Positions 50,777 through 61,716 of a stretch of DNA of 64,000 bases are shown piece after piece. Numbering within the stretch: the stretch's first letter is position 1; each line of letters begins with the position of its first letter. Source of the stretch: Pempheris klunzingeri (Eukaryota > Chordata > Actinopteri > Acropomatiformes > Pempheridae); assembly GCF_042242105.1 (NCBI RefSeq), contig NC_092028.1, positions 10,587,338 through 10,651,337 on the forward strand, given 5' to 3'. Made by a program: the position numbers and the translations under genes. The notes under the pieces were generated by a model. It searched no databases, was not told the origin of the DNA, and was given only the letters and a program-made list of their open reading frames with translations.

Positions 50777-52099
50777 AGATTTTAATTGACAGACAAAATT
50801 CAGCAAGAGCAACAAGAACTGCAAAAGAGATATTAATGTACAGATATTTGATTAATTCAAGCAAACTAAAAATCAACCCCCCCCCCCCCAACAAACCTCT
50901 ATCCACTACAACTGTGTGCAAATAGTTCCACCAACAGGGGTGAACTGATGCACGATGGTAGGGGATGCAATTACACGGCCTGTTGACGCCTCACCCCACT
51001 TTAAATCAGGAATAAATGGTTTGCATTCAGAAGTTTCAACAGCGGGCAAAACACTGATGGGCCCTTAATGTAAAGCTGTGGCCCTGTAACCCCACACTAG
51101 TGTAATTACACAAAGAGTGTAGAGCTCAGGTTTCAGCTTGGCTTTGCATACATGAATACAATAGAAGCTAGGTGTAGAGCACAGGGTCACTAAAGTAACC
51201 CCAGCCTGACACCTCTAACCTTGTTTATGTCAGGTTGAAATATTGCACACACATAGACTTGTTATGTAAGAAATCCCTCTGATCCCCCTTTTTTTTTCAA
51301 ATAATGCACAGCTCCTTTTCATAACAAAAAAACCTCACTGACATATATTACATAATGATGGGGACTACTTGATTTGGGTCACACCATGAATGGAATTACT
51401 TAAACTGCGATGAAACCGATGTAGCACAAGATCACACTGGTCATATATGAAGGGAAACTTGAGCTCGTGGTTTTTGTAGTCATAGTATGAGAATCGGTAA
51501 GATATTGCATTACAAAACATTATTCAACCAAGTTCTGGTTTTGTAATGTGGACGACTACTCAACACAAAACTGTATAGGAAACACTCTGTACCTTCAATG
51601 ACACTGCAAAAATACTTTAGCTTTTCTAATAGGAGTCGCTATTGTTAAGAAACTGCAATCAAGAAATTGCTACAAAATGTTTTGGTAATAAATCTGTCTT
51701 AAAAAATACATTCCTCATCATCCCATTTCGGCTCTCAACAAGGACAGTTTCGGTGCCCTTACCCAACGTGCTGGAGAATTAGACAGAATAACTGAGAATG
51801 TTAATAATGATGAGTTTCAGAAAAGCTAGTGTTACAAACTGTCAATCGTTTTAAATGAACTCAACTAAAAGGAAAAACAGTATTTTAAAGATGTGATTGC
51901 TTTATGAACTATTCCAGTATCCAAAATCTTATTAATTCGTTTGGCGAATTATCACTGACATCTTTGAGCCCTCTATTACTTGCTTTTTCTTTTCTGTATT
52001 CGACAACCAAGTAGGTATCCATCAACATCCTTGCCTTAGAGTATGTTTAAGATAAAGAGGAAGAGAGAGGAGTGTCACTGAAGTGATGAAACCTGAGCC

Positions 52100-55000
52100 T
52101 CAGTTGGTTTTCTTGTCAGGAGAGTTTGGATAAGGTGCATATGGTGGAGGCCGCTCCTGCGTGGGAACAAAGGAAACAAAATTGTGTACAAGCGCCATTG
52201 AAGAGGAGAACTCAGAACATGTCATGCTGACAACTTTAACAGAGGAGAAGACAAGCAAAGCAGCTTACCATGGGCATGTAGACATTGTGTGGATTGCTGG
52301 GATTGTAATATGCGCTGCCAGCTGCTTCCGCTGCCTTGGAGTTACCTGCGTATAAAATGAGATGTGACATAGACAGAGAGATAAAGACAGACAGTAATGA
52401 CTGCTGAACATATTTAGGAACAGACGCTACAGCTCAACATTGTAAGGGGGCTGATGCGAGGAGCACAGTGTTAGTCATATGAAACACAACAACTGACAGC
52501 TCCAGGAATCCTCAAGAGTAAATCTACTGGCGCACCCTGAGGATGTACAGAGGCAAACGTCCTACTCGAGCTGAAATAGAGATAATGCCAAACTGACATT
52601 TCAGCACAGAACACTGAGCTCACTCCGTGTGCAGGGTGGGACTGCTTTCACCAAAATCCACAAGGTGCCAGAAAAAAAAGAGGGAGGGAGAGGGGAGATT
52701 GTTTATCCATTGTAACTTTGATGTGTAGTGGATGAGACATCAGCACCCCCTTTTTTTGGTGGCATGATTCGAAGTGATTCACTTTGAGGCAGACAGATCA
52801 GATCTGACGGGTGCAGTGACACAGACATACAGAGAGGAAAAATAAAAGAGAGAGAGGGAGAGGGAGAGGGAGAGAAATAGACCTGGAGGTGGTGGTGGTG
52901 GTGTTGCTGTCCAGTTCTGGGGCGGTGCAGCCCAATTTTGAGGTGGCCCAGGGTAGGGGGGAGGTGGGGCCATGTAGTCAAAACCAGATGGGTACATTCC
53001 TGGAACACAGAACACCAATAGATGAAAATAAAATCAAGGTCAAAGAAGGTCACGGTCTCTGTGGGCAATTATGAAAATATTAAAAGCACGAATACAAAAA
53101 CAAATGTGTGCCCCCCATGCATATACATGCACATGCAAAGACCATATTATCTAAAAGCTAAAAACTAAGTCTGTACACATCTTAAAAAGGTACAAACTGT
53201 GAAGGAATGTGAAAGAAATCCACAGAAAAAAGCCAGTAAGTGGACCTTGAGTCAAGATTATTTCGGAAAATCCCATTTACAGTTTGACCAACCAATAAGC
53301 ATAAATCTTGGGCCATGGGTACCTTCAGCATAACCTGACATACAAATGTACAAATGTCAAATTGCAAATGACTGAATTCTGTACCTGCGGTGGCAGTTGG
53401 GCAGGGGTAGCCCATGTTACCAGCAGCAGGAGGAGGGGCCTGGTAGAATCCATTCTGCTGAGGGGGCGGTGGGTAAGGGTAGCCTGGGGGGGCAGGTGGT
53501 TGTGGCCCGTAGCCATTCATCATTCCAGGTGAGGGATAGCCATAGGAAGCAGCACCGTTTTGGGCAGGAGCAGCACGAGAAGCTGAAGTACACCAAAAGA
53601 AAACTTTCTCAAAACATAAACTGGACTTTCCAAAGGTTATGGATGTGTTCACTGGCTCAGTATTTTCACAAGTGTCTATCTATGTCTATATAGTATGTAC
53701 ATGTCTATCTAAATCATTACTATATTGTTATAGTAAAAAGGGGTCACTCTTTAAGTCATTTTTGGGGGGGGCAGAGCTACAGTGCATGTTGCCTATACTT
53801 CCTAACTTTGTAGGTTGTAGGTAGATGTAGTGTTTTTACAATGTGGCACAATCACTCTGGTGAACGACTTAGATATTTTTATCACCCCCACATGAAGTAG
53901 TATTCAATAAATATTTAGTATTACATAACTTGGGACACAGCCATTTAGGAAACTAGGATACGAACCATTTGTGGCCAGTTTGAAGAGATGCTGTCCCACC
54001 TCTATGGCTCCTCCACTGGGGAATGACATCTTGAAATGGGCTTGGCCCTCCCAGCCACCTGATGAGAGAGAGTTGACTACATTTAGAACAAATAAAGAAA
54101 GCTACACTTGTGTTTTATTGTGAAAAAAAAAAAATCAACAGAGGTAAGACGACTAAGACAATGCAAAGGGGCTAATATTTCTATGACTGTGACCATTTAT
54201 GACACAAATCCCTATCATCGACACAAAATCTAACAAATCAAATCATATCTTAGTGGTTAAGAGTGAAACCAAAAGGATACTTACCACCAGCCTCAGCCGA
54301 CACTGTCCCTTTAATGTAGTTGGCTGCAAAGACTGGCTGCTCAATACTGCAGCCCTTCATAAGATAATATGGGAACATGGCTGAACCCAGACAATCCTTG
54401 GTATTAGTGGACACAAACAGCAACTAAGAAAGTGAATGAGGGAAGAGAAGAGAGATATTCAGGGGAAGAGTTACAACACAATGGAGGAGAACATGAACTT
54501 TGCAATTAAGACAGCAGCAGCAATACTATGTTATATATGTATGATATAGTTTATGTAATTTGGACTGCACCCTGTATGGTGTGAGGTAAACGGTGCCCTT
54601 CTTGGTCCCCCTCAGCAGGTCTGTCTTGCAGGTGACATCGCTGAATGACAGCTCCACATTTTTACATTCCCTTAAAACACTGAAATAAGAAAAAGAAGAG
54701 AAGAGAAACAGTTTAAAATGAAGCAACCAATGTGATACAGCCACTACAAAACATAGCTGGTGTAATCAAGGGATAGAATATAAATATGCATGTGAGAAAC
54801 TGTTTATCATTTGTTTAATATTTGATAAGGACAGACACAGTATACGTAGAGCATTGCACAACAAGTATTCAGTGTAATGTATCACAGCATTTAGAGCTAC
54901 TGCTAATTTCCAATGCCCACCCCTACAAATGTCATTAAAAATGGTTGAAACTACTGTATTTCACAACGTGCAGCTAACTCACTTTAAACATCACTACATT

Positions 55001-55462
55001 TGATGACATTTTTGTTTTAACAAGATGTTAAGATCCGAACGAAAGCTTGCTGCTACTTCCTGTTTTGGTAGTCGGCTAACATTTTAAGTTAGCCATCTTG
55101 CTTCAGTCAAATGTCAAGATACGGGGTGCCTATAAAGTCTAATGTGGTATTATTATACAACCCCAGTTTAAAACTGTAAACACGACATTTTAATTGTCCT
55201 GAGATGAGCTAACGCAAACGTAAACAATGGAGGAGCTGTGTTAGCTATGCTAATGGTAACCGGGCCGGCTAGCGGGAGGCTAGCTCCCGGATAGCATCGT
55301 GTTGACTACGCAACAGAAAGTTGAAGGTAAACAAGCTCTAAACGGAGACACGAGCGAGCTCGACAATACAATTAACCACAAGGACGAAATATAATCCACA
55401 TACCTTTCTCCGTTGTTTATCAAAACGCCGCCGTTTTGAGAATGATTCCGATTTAAAGCCAT
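52100..55462 (-). CDS. wbp2nl: WBP2NL-like (PAWP) WW-domain-binding protein with GRAM domain
   Basis: WBP2 is a WW-domain-binding coactivator partner of YAP and NEDD4-type proteins; WBP2NL/PAWP is the sperm post-acrosomal sheath paralogue. Eight exons in coding order: 55404-55462, 54571-54679, 54285-54423, 53966-54058, 53385-53582, 52883-52999, 52269-52345 and 52100-52156. They give 282 residues with consistent phases. The GRAM-type domain covers about residues 1-135, with [39 protein letters not shown] and GGWEG. A Pro/Gly/Tyr-rich middle follows. Two PY motifs bind WW domains: PPPPY at 211-215 and PPPY at 267-270. The end [16 protein letters not shown] resembles WBP2. Elements such as NGES.L and VFAAN favour WBP2NL, as do the neighbours rrp7a and poldip3, with which it shares human 22q13.2. 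WBP2 itself is the alternative. Confidence 0.87.
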
Positions 55463-56380
55463 GTTTGGGAGACGACTTCAGCGGTCCTGACGCCCGTGTT
55501 GAATGCTGACTGTCAGCCCGACGGGGTGCCCCAGAAACGTCACCGGCGTCACGTCACGACCCCGTCTGACAACTCGTGATTTAGTCAGTAAACATCATTA
55601 ACATACAACCTCATCCTGTGTCCTGCAGAAACCTGCACATCTAGTGAAAAGATAGCTACAGGTTTGGTCCAGCACAACTTTTTACCCCTTAGTGTGAGTT
55701 CAGGGCTCTTTGTCCTCTGGCATCATGGTCAAAAGACAGAAATCCATCGTGTCCAAGGCAAAAACAATCAGTCTTCACTTAATTTAAATGTACTCAGCTG
55801 ATGAGCAGCTCATTATAACTTGAAGGATTAATTGACTTTTTAATAGTTATGTATCAGGACAGCATACATGGACACACATTTGAAACCCCGACAGGATACA
55901 GCAGCGAATAAAGGTTTAAGATTGCTTATGTAATAATTAGATGGGTACAGACTTTGCCATAGGGGAAGGTGGTGGGGGGCTGAGGCTGGCAAGGCCTTTG
56001 AGTTACGCAATGATTTCATTTAATGGCTCCCTGGGGATACATCTGGCCATGCACGCTCTCAGCATGATATATATTATTTAAACATTGACCTTTTTCCTAA
56101 TTACCAGCTCATTCTGTCGGCTTTAACCCGGCAGCTCTCGGGGCGAACAGGTGACAATAAAATACGTGGCATCATTGCAACTTTATCATCACATCAATGA
56201 CAATAAGCACTTACTCAGGTTACACGTAGTGAGACTCTGCTAGTGTGGTGGAGATCTCTGCAAGCCTTACGCTCATTAACGCTAATTATCAGGGGTCACG
56301 TGACCCCCACCTTGCGTCAAAGGACCTGCAACTTGGGGGGGGCAGAGCCGAACTAGCCAAAATATCTAAACTATACGGAG
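55463..56380. promoter_or_regulatory. Divergent promoter region between wbp2nl and the ZP gene
   Basis: 918 bases separate the two start codons on opposite strands. The 150 bases next to wbp2nl are CpG-rich (gtcaccggcgtcacgtcac) and contain CRE-like TGACGTG/CGTCACG motifs near 55,537-55,560. The ZP-proximal half is AT-richer. A CACGTGAC at about 56,297-56,304, a canonical E-box, lies 80 bases upstream of the ZP ATG. E-boxes drive ZP promoters through FIGLA in other vertebrates. Confidence 0.45.
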
Positions 56381-59300
56381 ATGATTTATCATTGTGCAAA
56401 CCTCTGTTTGATTTTAGCCGCCGTGGCTCAGCGCTGCTGGTGTTTCTTACCCGCCCAGGTGAGAAACACACCTGAGAAGCTCGTCCTGCCGAGAGTCACC
56501 TGCTCTCCCCGATGGATCAGAGCTGTGTTCGGTCCGCAGGTCCAAAGTAATATTCACGTCAAAGGTCAGATCGCGTTCCTTGTCGCAGTGCCACAACCTC
56601 TGAGCGGGATGGCGAAAGTGGTGGTGGCACAAAAACGCTCACTCAATCCTGTAATTGTCAAATCGGCTCTCAATATTTGCATTGATCCATCAGAATAGTG
56701 TGTGTGTGCTTTGTTGTTTTCTTAGACATGACAGGAGCCGGAATCCCAGTGCTTCCATCTGAGGAGTCCTGTGGAGTGAGAGTGGACAGACAGAAAAACA
56801 AGGGCTTCTCCTTTCTCAGCAGATATGACAGCTGCTATGCACAGATTCAGGTAAAAAAAAAAAAAAGACTAAATAATGGTAATTTGGGTGGGAAGAGTGG
56901 CTGAACATTATGTTTCTGTTATTCAAAAACAGTCCTGTGAATGCTTAATATTTCCCCTTGAATAGGAAAAAAAAAAGATGCACGGTGTGTGCATGTACAT
57001 GCACACCTGTCTGTAAGGTTTCTTCACAGCCATGTTGTGTTGACCTTTGATCCTCAGGGGAGCAAAGTGGTCATCCCTCTGCAGGTCCAGCTGGAAGGAG
57101 AGGATCGATTGTTTGGGGTAAATATCAGCTGTCCTCTGATAAAGAGATCCAGTGAGAGGACTCGACCTGTTCCAACAAGTGAGTGGAGACGGCTGATGAG
57201 CCTAAACAAGCTCACTGACACCGTTCTATCTCTTTACCTGAAGTCAGCCAAAACTTAAAGTGGCACCGTTTTCCTTTTGGAGCCTGGTTCAGAGTTCTGA
57301 ATGGTTTCTTAGCACGCAGGTGATGCCATGGGGTTATATTATCTGTCATTTACAATAAAGGGTTTTGGCACAACACGGTTTACTCCATCTTCTCCAGTGT
57401 TACCAGGAAATTGTGGCATAGAAAGAGCTCTCAGAGTGGACTGTGGCCACCAAAGCATTTCTAGGAATGCCTGCTACAAACTGGGATGCTGCTACGATGC
57501 TTATGATTTCACCTGCTACTACAAACTCAATGGTAAGATTGACATTTGCCTTATCTGTCAAAGTGCTGCATACATGTAAGTGATTTTTGTGATGAAGTAA
57601 ATTAGTTAATTGACCTCAGCTTCATTGTTTCAGTATAAACAAGCCTGCCTTTTCCTCCCTGCAGCCTGCTCTCTGGATGGACACCTTGTGTTCTCAGTAA
57701 AGGCTACAGACACAGACCCACCCAGTGAACCCAGCAGCCTCATAGTCAAGGATCATCCACATTGTTTCCCAGTGGTCACCACCCCAGACACGGCTGTTTT
57801 CAAGATAGGAGTCATGGAATGTGGTGCAAAGATGAATGTAATGCTACCTGGATGTAATGTATCTGCAGTTACTTAAACACAGCATTTTGGAAATGAATCT
57901 AAATGCATGTAACTTTATAGAGTCGTGATTGTCTCACTGAAGTGTTTTTGTTGAATGTGACCTGAATATCAGTAAATAGTTGATGTGTGTTTGCTGGAGT
58001 CTGACTCCTTCCTCCTCTTCCTGGCTTTTAGGTAGATGGAGATGAGATGATCTATGAGGTGGAAGTGGAGGAGCGGCATACTGAAAGTATAACCAAAAAT
58101 TCACCATTTAGGTATTTTTTCTTCTTTTTTCATCCACTGTACTGTAAAGCTGAATAATCTGACAGTTTGTTTGACGAATGCAATAATATGCATCTGGCTT
58201 TAAGTCTCCAGGTCCAGTGTGAATACAAGTCATCAGATTTAAAGCGTGCAGTGAACTTCCAGTCTTGGTATGCAGTGACCAACCCACCACCTGTGGTTGC
58301 ACTGGGAACCATCAAAGTGCAGATGAGAATAGCCCATGGTAATGAAGTGGGGCACAGTATGGAATCAAGAGTGGGGTTAAGTCACTTTTAAGTCACTGAA
58401 TTTCTCATAATTTGTCCCCCTAGATGCATCTTTCACATCCTTCTTCCCTGAAGACCAGTTTCCACTGACCATGCCCTTGCGTTCAGCTGCATACGTGGAG
58501 ATTTCTATCGGCCAGCCGCCCCCAGACCCCACACTTTCCCTGCGTGTGCGAGATTGCTTCGCCTACCCTGCGTCTCGACATTCCGTGTGGACGCTCCTCT
58601 ATGATGGGTAAGTTGGAAGCGATCACAGTGGCAACCTGAGGTGAGATATTTGAAATTATGCACATAGGTTACTGAGCAGTTCTCCTCCTGGATAGATGCC
58701 CCAACCCTTTGGATAACATGAGAAGCTCTGTTCCCGTGGACGACCGGGGAAGGACCATGTCCCACTCCCAAGTCAGGAGGTTCGATGTCAAGACCTTTGC
58801 CTTCTTGGACCCGCATACAGGCGACCCGAGTGTGGAGGAAGTAAGGTCATCACATCTACACATTTCAGTAGTATAAATCAAGCGTCTCCGCAGACATGGC
58901 TGTGTGTAATCTCTCACTTAGATGTACTTCTACTGTTGGGTGGAAATCTGCACCAACGATGTCAACTGTGCACAGCGTTGCTCCATAATCTGTGAGTATG
59001 TTAGTGTTGCACCTTCACACTGTGTGCCGCGTTTATGTTGTGGTGGTAAACTTTTGCATCTCCTCCCACAGCATCTGAAGGTGAAAGGCAAAGAAGAGAG
59101 GCACCGTCTGAGTCCCACCAGGTCCAGCTGGTCTCTTTAGGGCCGCTGAGACAGAACAACACTCAACTGGATGACAATCCATGTGTGAAACAGAATGCCA
59201 GTAAGTCCTGTTCAGCACAAAACTGTAGTTATCGTGTGATGGAACAATGGCAATAAGTGAATGAAATGTTTTTCTGTTCGTCAGTGTTTCAGGTGACCGT

Positions 59301-59436
59301 GTATACTTTGTGCGGTGTTGGTGCTGCCCTGCTACTGATCCTGCTGTACGCTGTATGGTCAAGCCTCAGAAAGTGGAAGAAGCCAGAAGTGCAGCAAGCA
59401 TGTGATGCACATGTTGATAGTGAACAATCTCAATAA
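56381..59436 (+). CDS. Zona pellucida (egg coat) glycoprotein, ZP4/ZP1 (ZPB) type
   Basis: Structural component of the egg envelope; ZP modules polymerise into filaments. Twelve exons: 56381-56564, 56726-56850, 57058-57178, 57398-57532, 57665-57837, 58032-58111, 58205-58338, 58424-58607, 58696-58840, 58922-58991, 59072-59200 and 59285-59436. They give 543 residues, close to mammalian ZP4 (about 540). A signal peptide occupies about 1-20. An N-terminal ZP-N-like part carries TCSPRWIRAVFGP. A six-cysteine trefoil lies at about 150-188 (GNCGIERALRVDCGH, KLGCCYDAYDFTC). The ZP module spans about 189-452. A furin-type site RQRR is at 456-459 and a transmembrane helix at about 497-518, followed by a 25-residue tail. 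Sequons are at N125 and N479. One trefoil and no long Pro/Gln repeat favour ZP4 over ZP1, but subfamily naming in fish needs a tree. The exon 4 acceptor (57,398, or 9 bases later) is the least certain junction. Confidence 0.88.
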
Positions 59437-59471
59437 AACAAGTCACAGTCTATGATGTGCAGTCAAATAAA
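59432..59471 (+). promoter_or_regulatory. Polyadenylation signals of the ZP gene
   Basis: AATAAA at 59,432-59,437 overlaps the last codon and the TAA stop itself. A second AATAAA is at 59,466-59,471. Either would give a 3'UTR of only about 15-60 bases, in keeping with the very short 3'UTRs typical of ZP mRNAs. A poly-T tract follows at 59,524-59,543. Confidence 0.65.
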
Positions 59472-59764
59472 AATGTTTGTACTTCTTGATCGTGAAATCC
59501 ACAATTTAAGTCGTTCAGTATGGTTTTTTTTTTTTTTTTTTTTCTTTTCTCAAAATTGAGGCCAAAACATTGGTTCAAAATAGTACAAAAGCTAGTTTTT
59601 AAAATGACTCGAATTGTCATTTTGTGAACATTGAACTTGATCCTTAAGTCACCTTTCATCAGATACTTACCTCTACAGACATCAATGATTTCCCAAATGT
59701 CATTCATCTCTTGTGTGATGCTGGTATTTCAATAATCATGAAAATAAGTCCATCAGAATAATAC

Positions 59765-59770
59765 TTTATT
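59765..59770 (-). promoter_or_regulatory. rrp7a: rrp7a polyadenylation signal
   Basis: TTTATT on the plus strand (AATAAA on the minus strand) lies 83 bases beyond the rrp7a stop. It leaves about 300 bases between the ends of the convergent ZP and rrp7a transcripts. Confidence 0.65.
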
Positions 59771-59852
59771 AACACAAAACTGCTCAGGTTTATAAATGTA
59801 GTTAAAAAGACACAAGCAGTGAAATAAGCGAAGGGATATCAGGATGGTTGGC

Positions 59853-61436
59853 TCAGTACGGTCTGAACTTTCTTTGTGCCCTCAGCAGAGCTATTCTCTG
59901 TTTATCCTCCTCGAACTTTTTCCTTAGTTCAGCAATATCTGGAAAAAGAGATGTATATATGTTAAGTTAACCATTTGTTTTACAAAGCTTGATTGATTCT
60001 GTATCCCTTTCAAACATCAAGGGCAAATTCTAGCCTGCAGATATAGAAAATAAACTTATTTCGCAACTTACGTTCTTTCTGTGTGTTTCTGTGCTGCCAG
60101 GTGTAGAAGTTCATGAGCTCCTTCCTCTTCTTCTTCTGAATCTCTTTCTGCAGAGTCCTCTTATTGGCTTTCTCACTGTGGGGGCGGGCCTTGGCGCCCT
60201 TTGGTCCTCTTGTGACTTTCACCCAGCCCTCTTCATCCTCTTGTTCCTGCTCGGCCTCCTTCCTCTGCCTCTCTGCTTCCTGTAACGAAAAAAAACAAAA
60301 CAAAAGACAACCCAAGGTGATGTGACACGGATTACAGATAGGCGTGCGATGCTGGATGAAGAGATGCACAGTTCCCACCTCTTCTTTCCGCTTATCGTAT
60401 CCTCCCATAAAGGAGTCGACCAATTGTTGCAGTTTGTCTGACCGAATAAAGGACTGTGTGTACTGCTGAATCCATTCTGGCACGAGAAGAAGCAAAATAT
60501 AACACAAATAAATAAAAAAAGCAACACAAAAGAGCCATCAACTGAGATTAAATATTAAATCTTGCATTAATATAAAGGAATCCATCTCTGTGGCTTTACT
60601 CACTGTGTACTCCTGTCCTCACTGGACGCTGCTCTGTGCACACCACCAGAGGCACATCATGTGGGTGGGACTTAGCTGCTGCTACACTGGAGGAATTTTG
60701 GAACACGATGTAGCCCACTTTGAACCCCTGAGAGGGATGGACAGAGACACGAGAGGTTGAATAGTGACCTGAAACCTGATGTACATAACAAGTTTGCTCC
60801 TAGTGTCACAGCAGGGAGAGCTCACTCGTTTTTCAGCTGGTTTAAATAACTTGGACAGCATGGGGCCAGAGTCCTGAGAGGAGCCCGGGTGGTCTCTTAT
60901 CTCCACGGACTGAACGGAGCCGAACTGCGAGAACAAATCTTTGACAACATCCTGGAAGACAAACAGGCAGGAAGTAATAATAAAAAACAAACAAACAACC
61001 ACCTAGACCAGACAGGTAGTAACAGCTACACACACGGTACCTGTGAGCAGTATGGAGGGATGTTGAGCACAAACAAAGTCCGGTCCAGAGGTCTGTGTGA
61101 ACTCTTCTCTGCTCGTACTTTGTGCTCTTTCACATACAGTTTGTGCTGCGCAACGCTGTCGGAACTAAACTGTAAGGGCAACACTGCGAAGAGAGACAGC
61201 AGAAAAACAATCTGACCTGAAGCCGACACATCACTCAGTAACTTACAGTCTCGGCAGTGACCAAGAGACGACGTGACGACCACGTAAATAGTTTCAAATG
61301 ACCAAAAAGGGAGATGAAACAGTATGATAGCGAAAAGCTGAAATTAATCTTCATAGCTTTGTTAATTAATACCTGTAAATCCTCCGGGAATAACACAAGG
61401 CTGGCTACTGGCATGTTTCTTCTTGGACGACGCCAT
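59853..61436 (-). CDS. rrp7a: RRP7A, ribosomal RNA-processing protein 7 homolog A
   Basis: RRP7A acts in the nucleolus on 18S rRNA maturation and small-subunit assembly. Seven exons in coding order: 61373-61436, 61041-61183, 60826-60951, 60604-60727, 60379-60476, 60072-60279 and 59853-59938. They give 282 residues (human 280) with consistent phases. An RRM-like fold covers about 58-150: RTLFVLNIPPYC as RNP2-like strand, DLFSQFGSVQSVEI, and GFKVGYIVFQNSSSVAAA as RNP1-like strand. The C-terminal RRP7 domain starts with KWIQQY and includes DEEGWVKVTRGPKG, KRKELMNFYTWQHR and the nearly invariant end LRKKFEEDKQRIALLRAQRK followed by FRPY. It faces the ZP gene tail to tail and lies in tandem with poldip3, which also neighbours RRP7A in human 22q13.2. 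Confidence 0.95.
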
Positions 61437-61440
61437 TTTG
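61431..61440 (-). promoter_or_regulatory. rrp7a: YY1-type motif overlapping the rrp7a start codon
   Basis: On the minus strand the first codons read CAAAATGGCG, the reverse of the GCCATnTT YY1 consensus, with the ATG inside the motif. Such sites just downstream of the start are common in TATA-less housekeeping genes, and rrp7a is one. Confidence 0.45.
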
Positions 61441-61560
61441 ATGTGACCTTTCACACCGGAAGTACATTGATTAAACAATTACGGAATTTAAAAGTAATTT
61501 TTTCCCCCTAGTGAATAGAAACAGTCCAAATAACATTGAAATCCGAACGTTTACATATAT

Positions 61561-61573
61561 AACGTTTATATAT

Positions 61574-61660
<87 letters not shown>

Positions 61661-61661
61661 T

Positions 61662-61714
<53 letters not shown>
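61561..61714. repeat. Compound (CA)n/(TA)n microsatellite
   Basis: A CA run (61,577-61,618), a TA run (to about 61,638), a second CA run (to about 61,660) and a TA run of about 19 units (61,675-61,713) lie in tandem. Alternating purine-pyrimidine tracts of this kind can adopt Z-DNA or cruciform structures. The repeat lies about 125 bases upstream of the rrp7a start codon. Confidence 0.93.

Positions 61715-61716
<2 letters not shown>

Noticed and set aside
52703-53693. Longer minus and plus frames around wbp2nl exons 5-6
   Set aside because: They extend the true exons through introns or lie antisense. The spliced model with consistent phases explains the conserved parts.
56381-56698. Unspliced reading of the first ZP exon to the stop at 56,698
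   Set aside because: The donor AAAG|GTCAGA at 56,565 joins in phase to the next exon (giving HVKDMTGAG), while the read-through part has no ZP resemblance.
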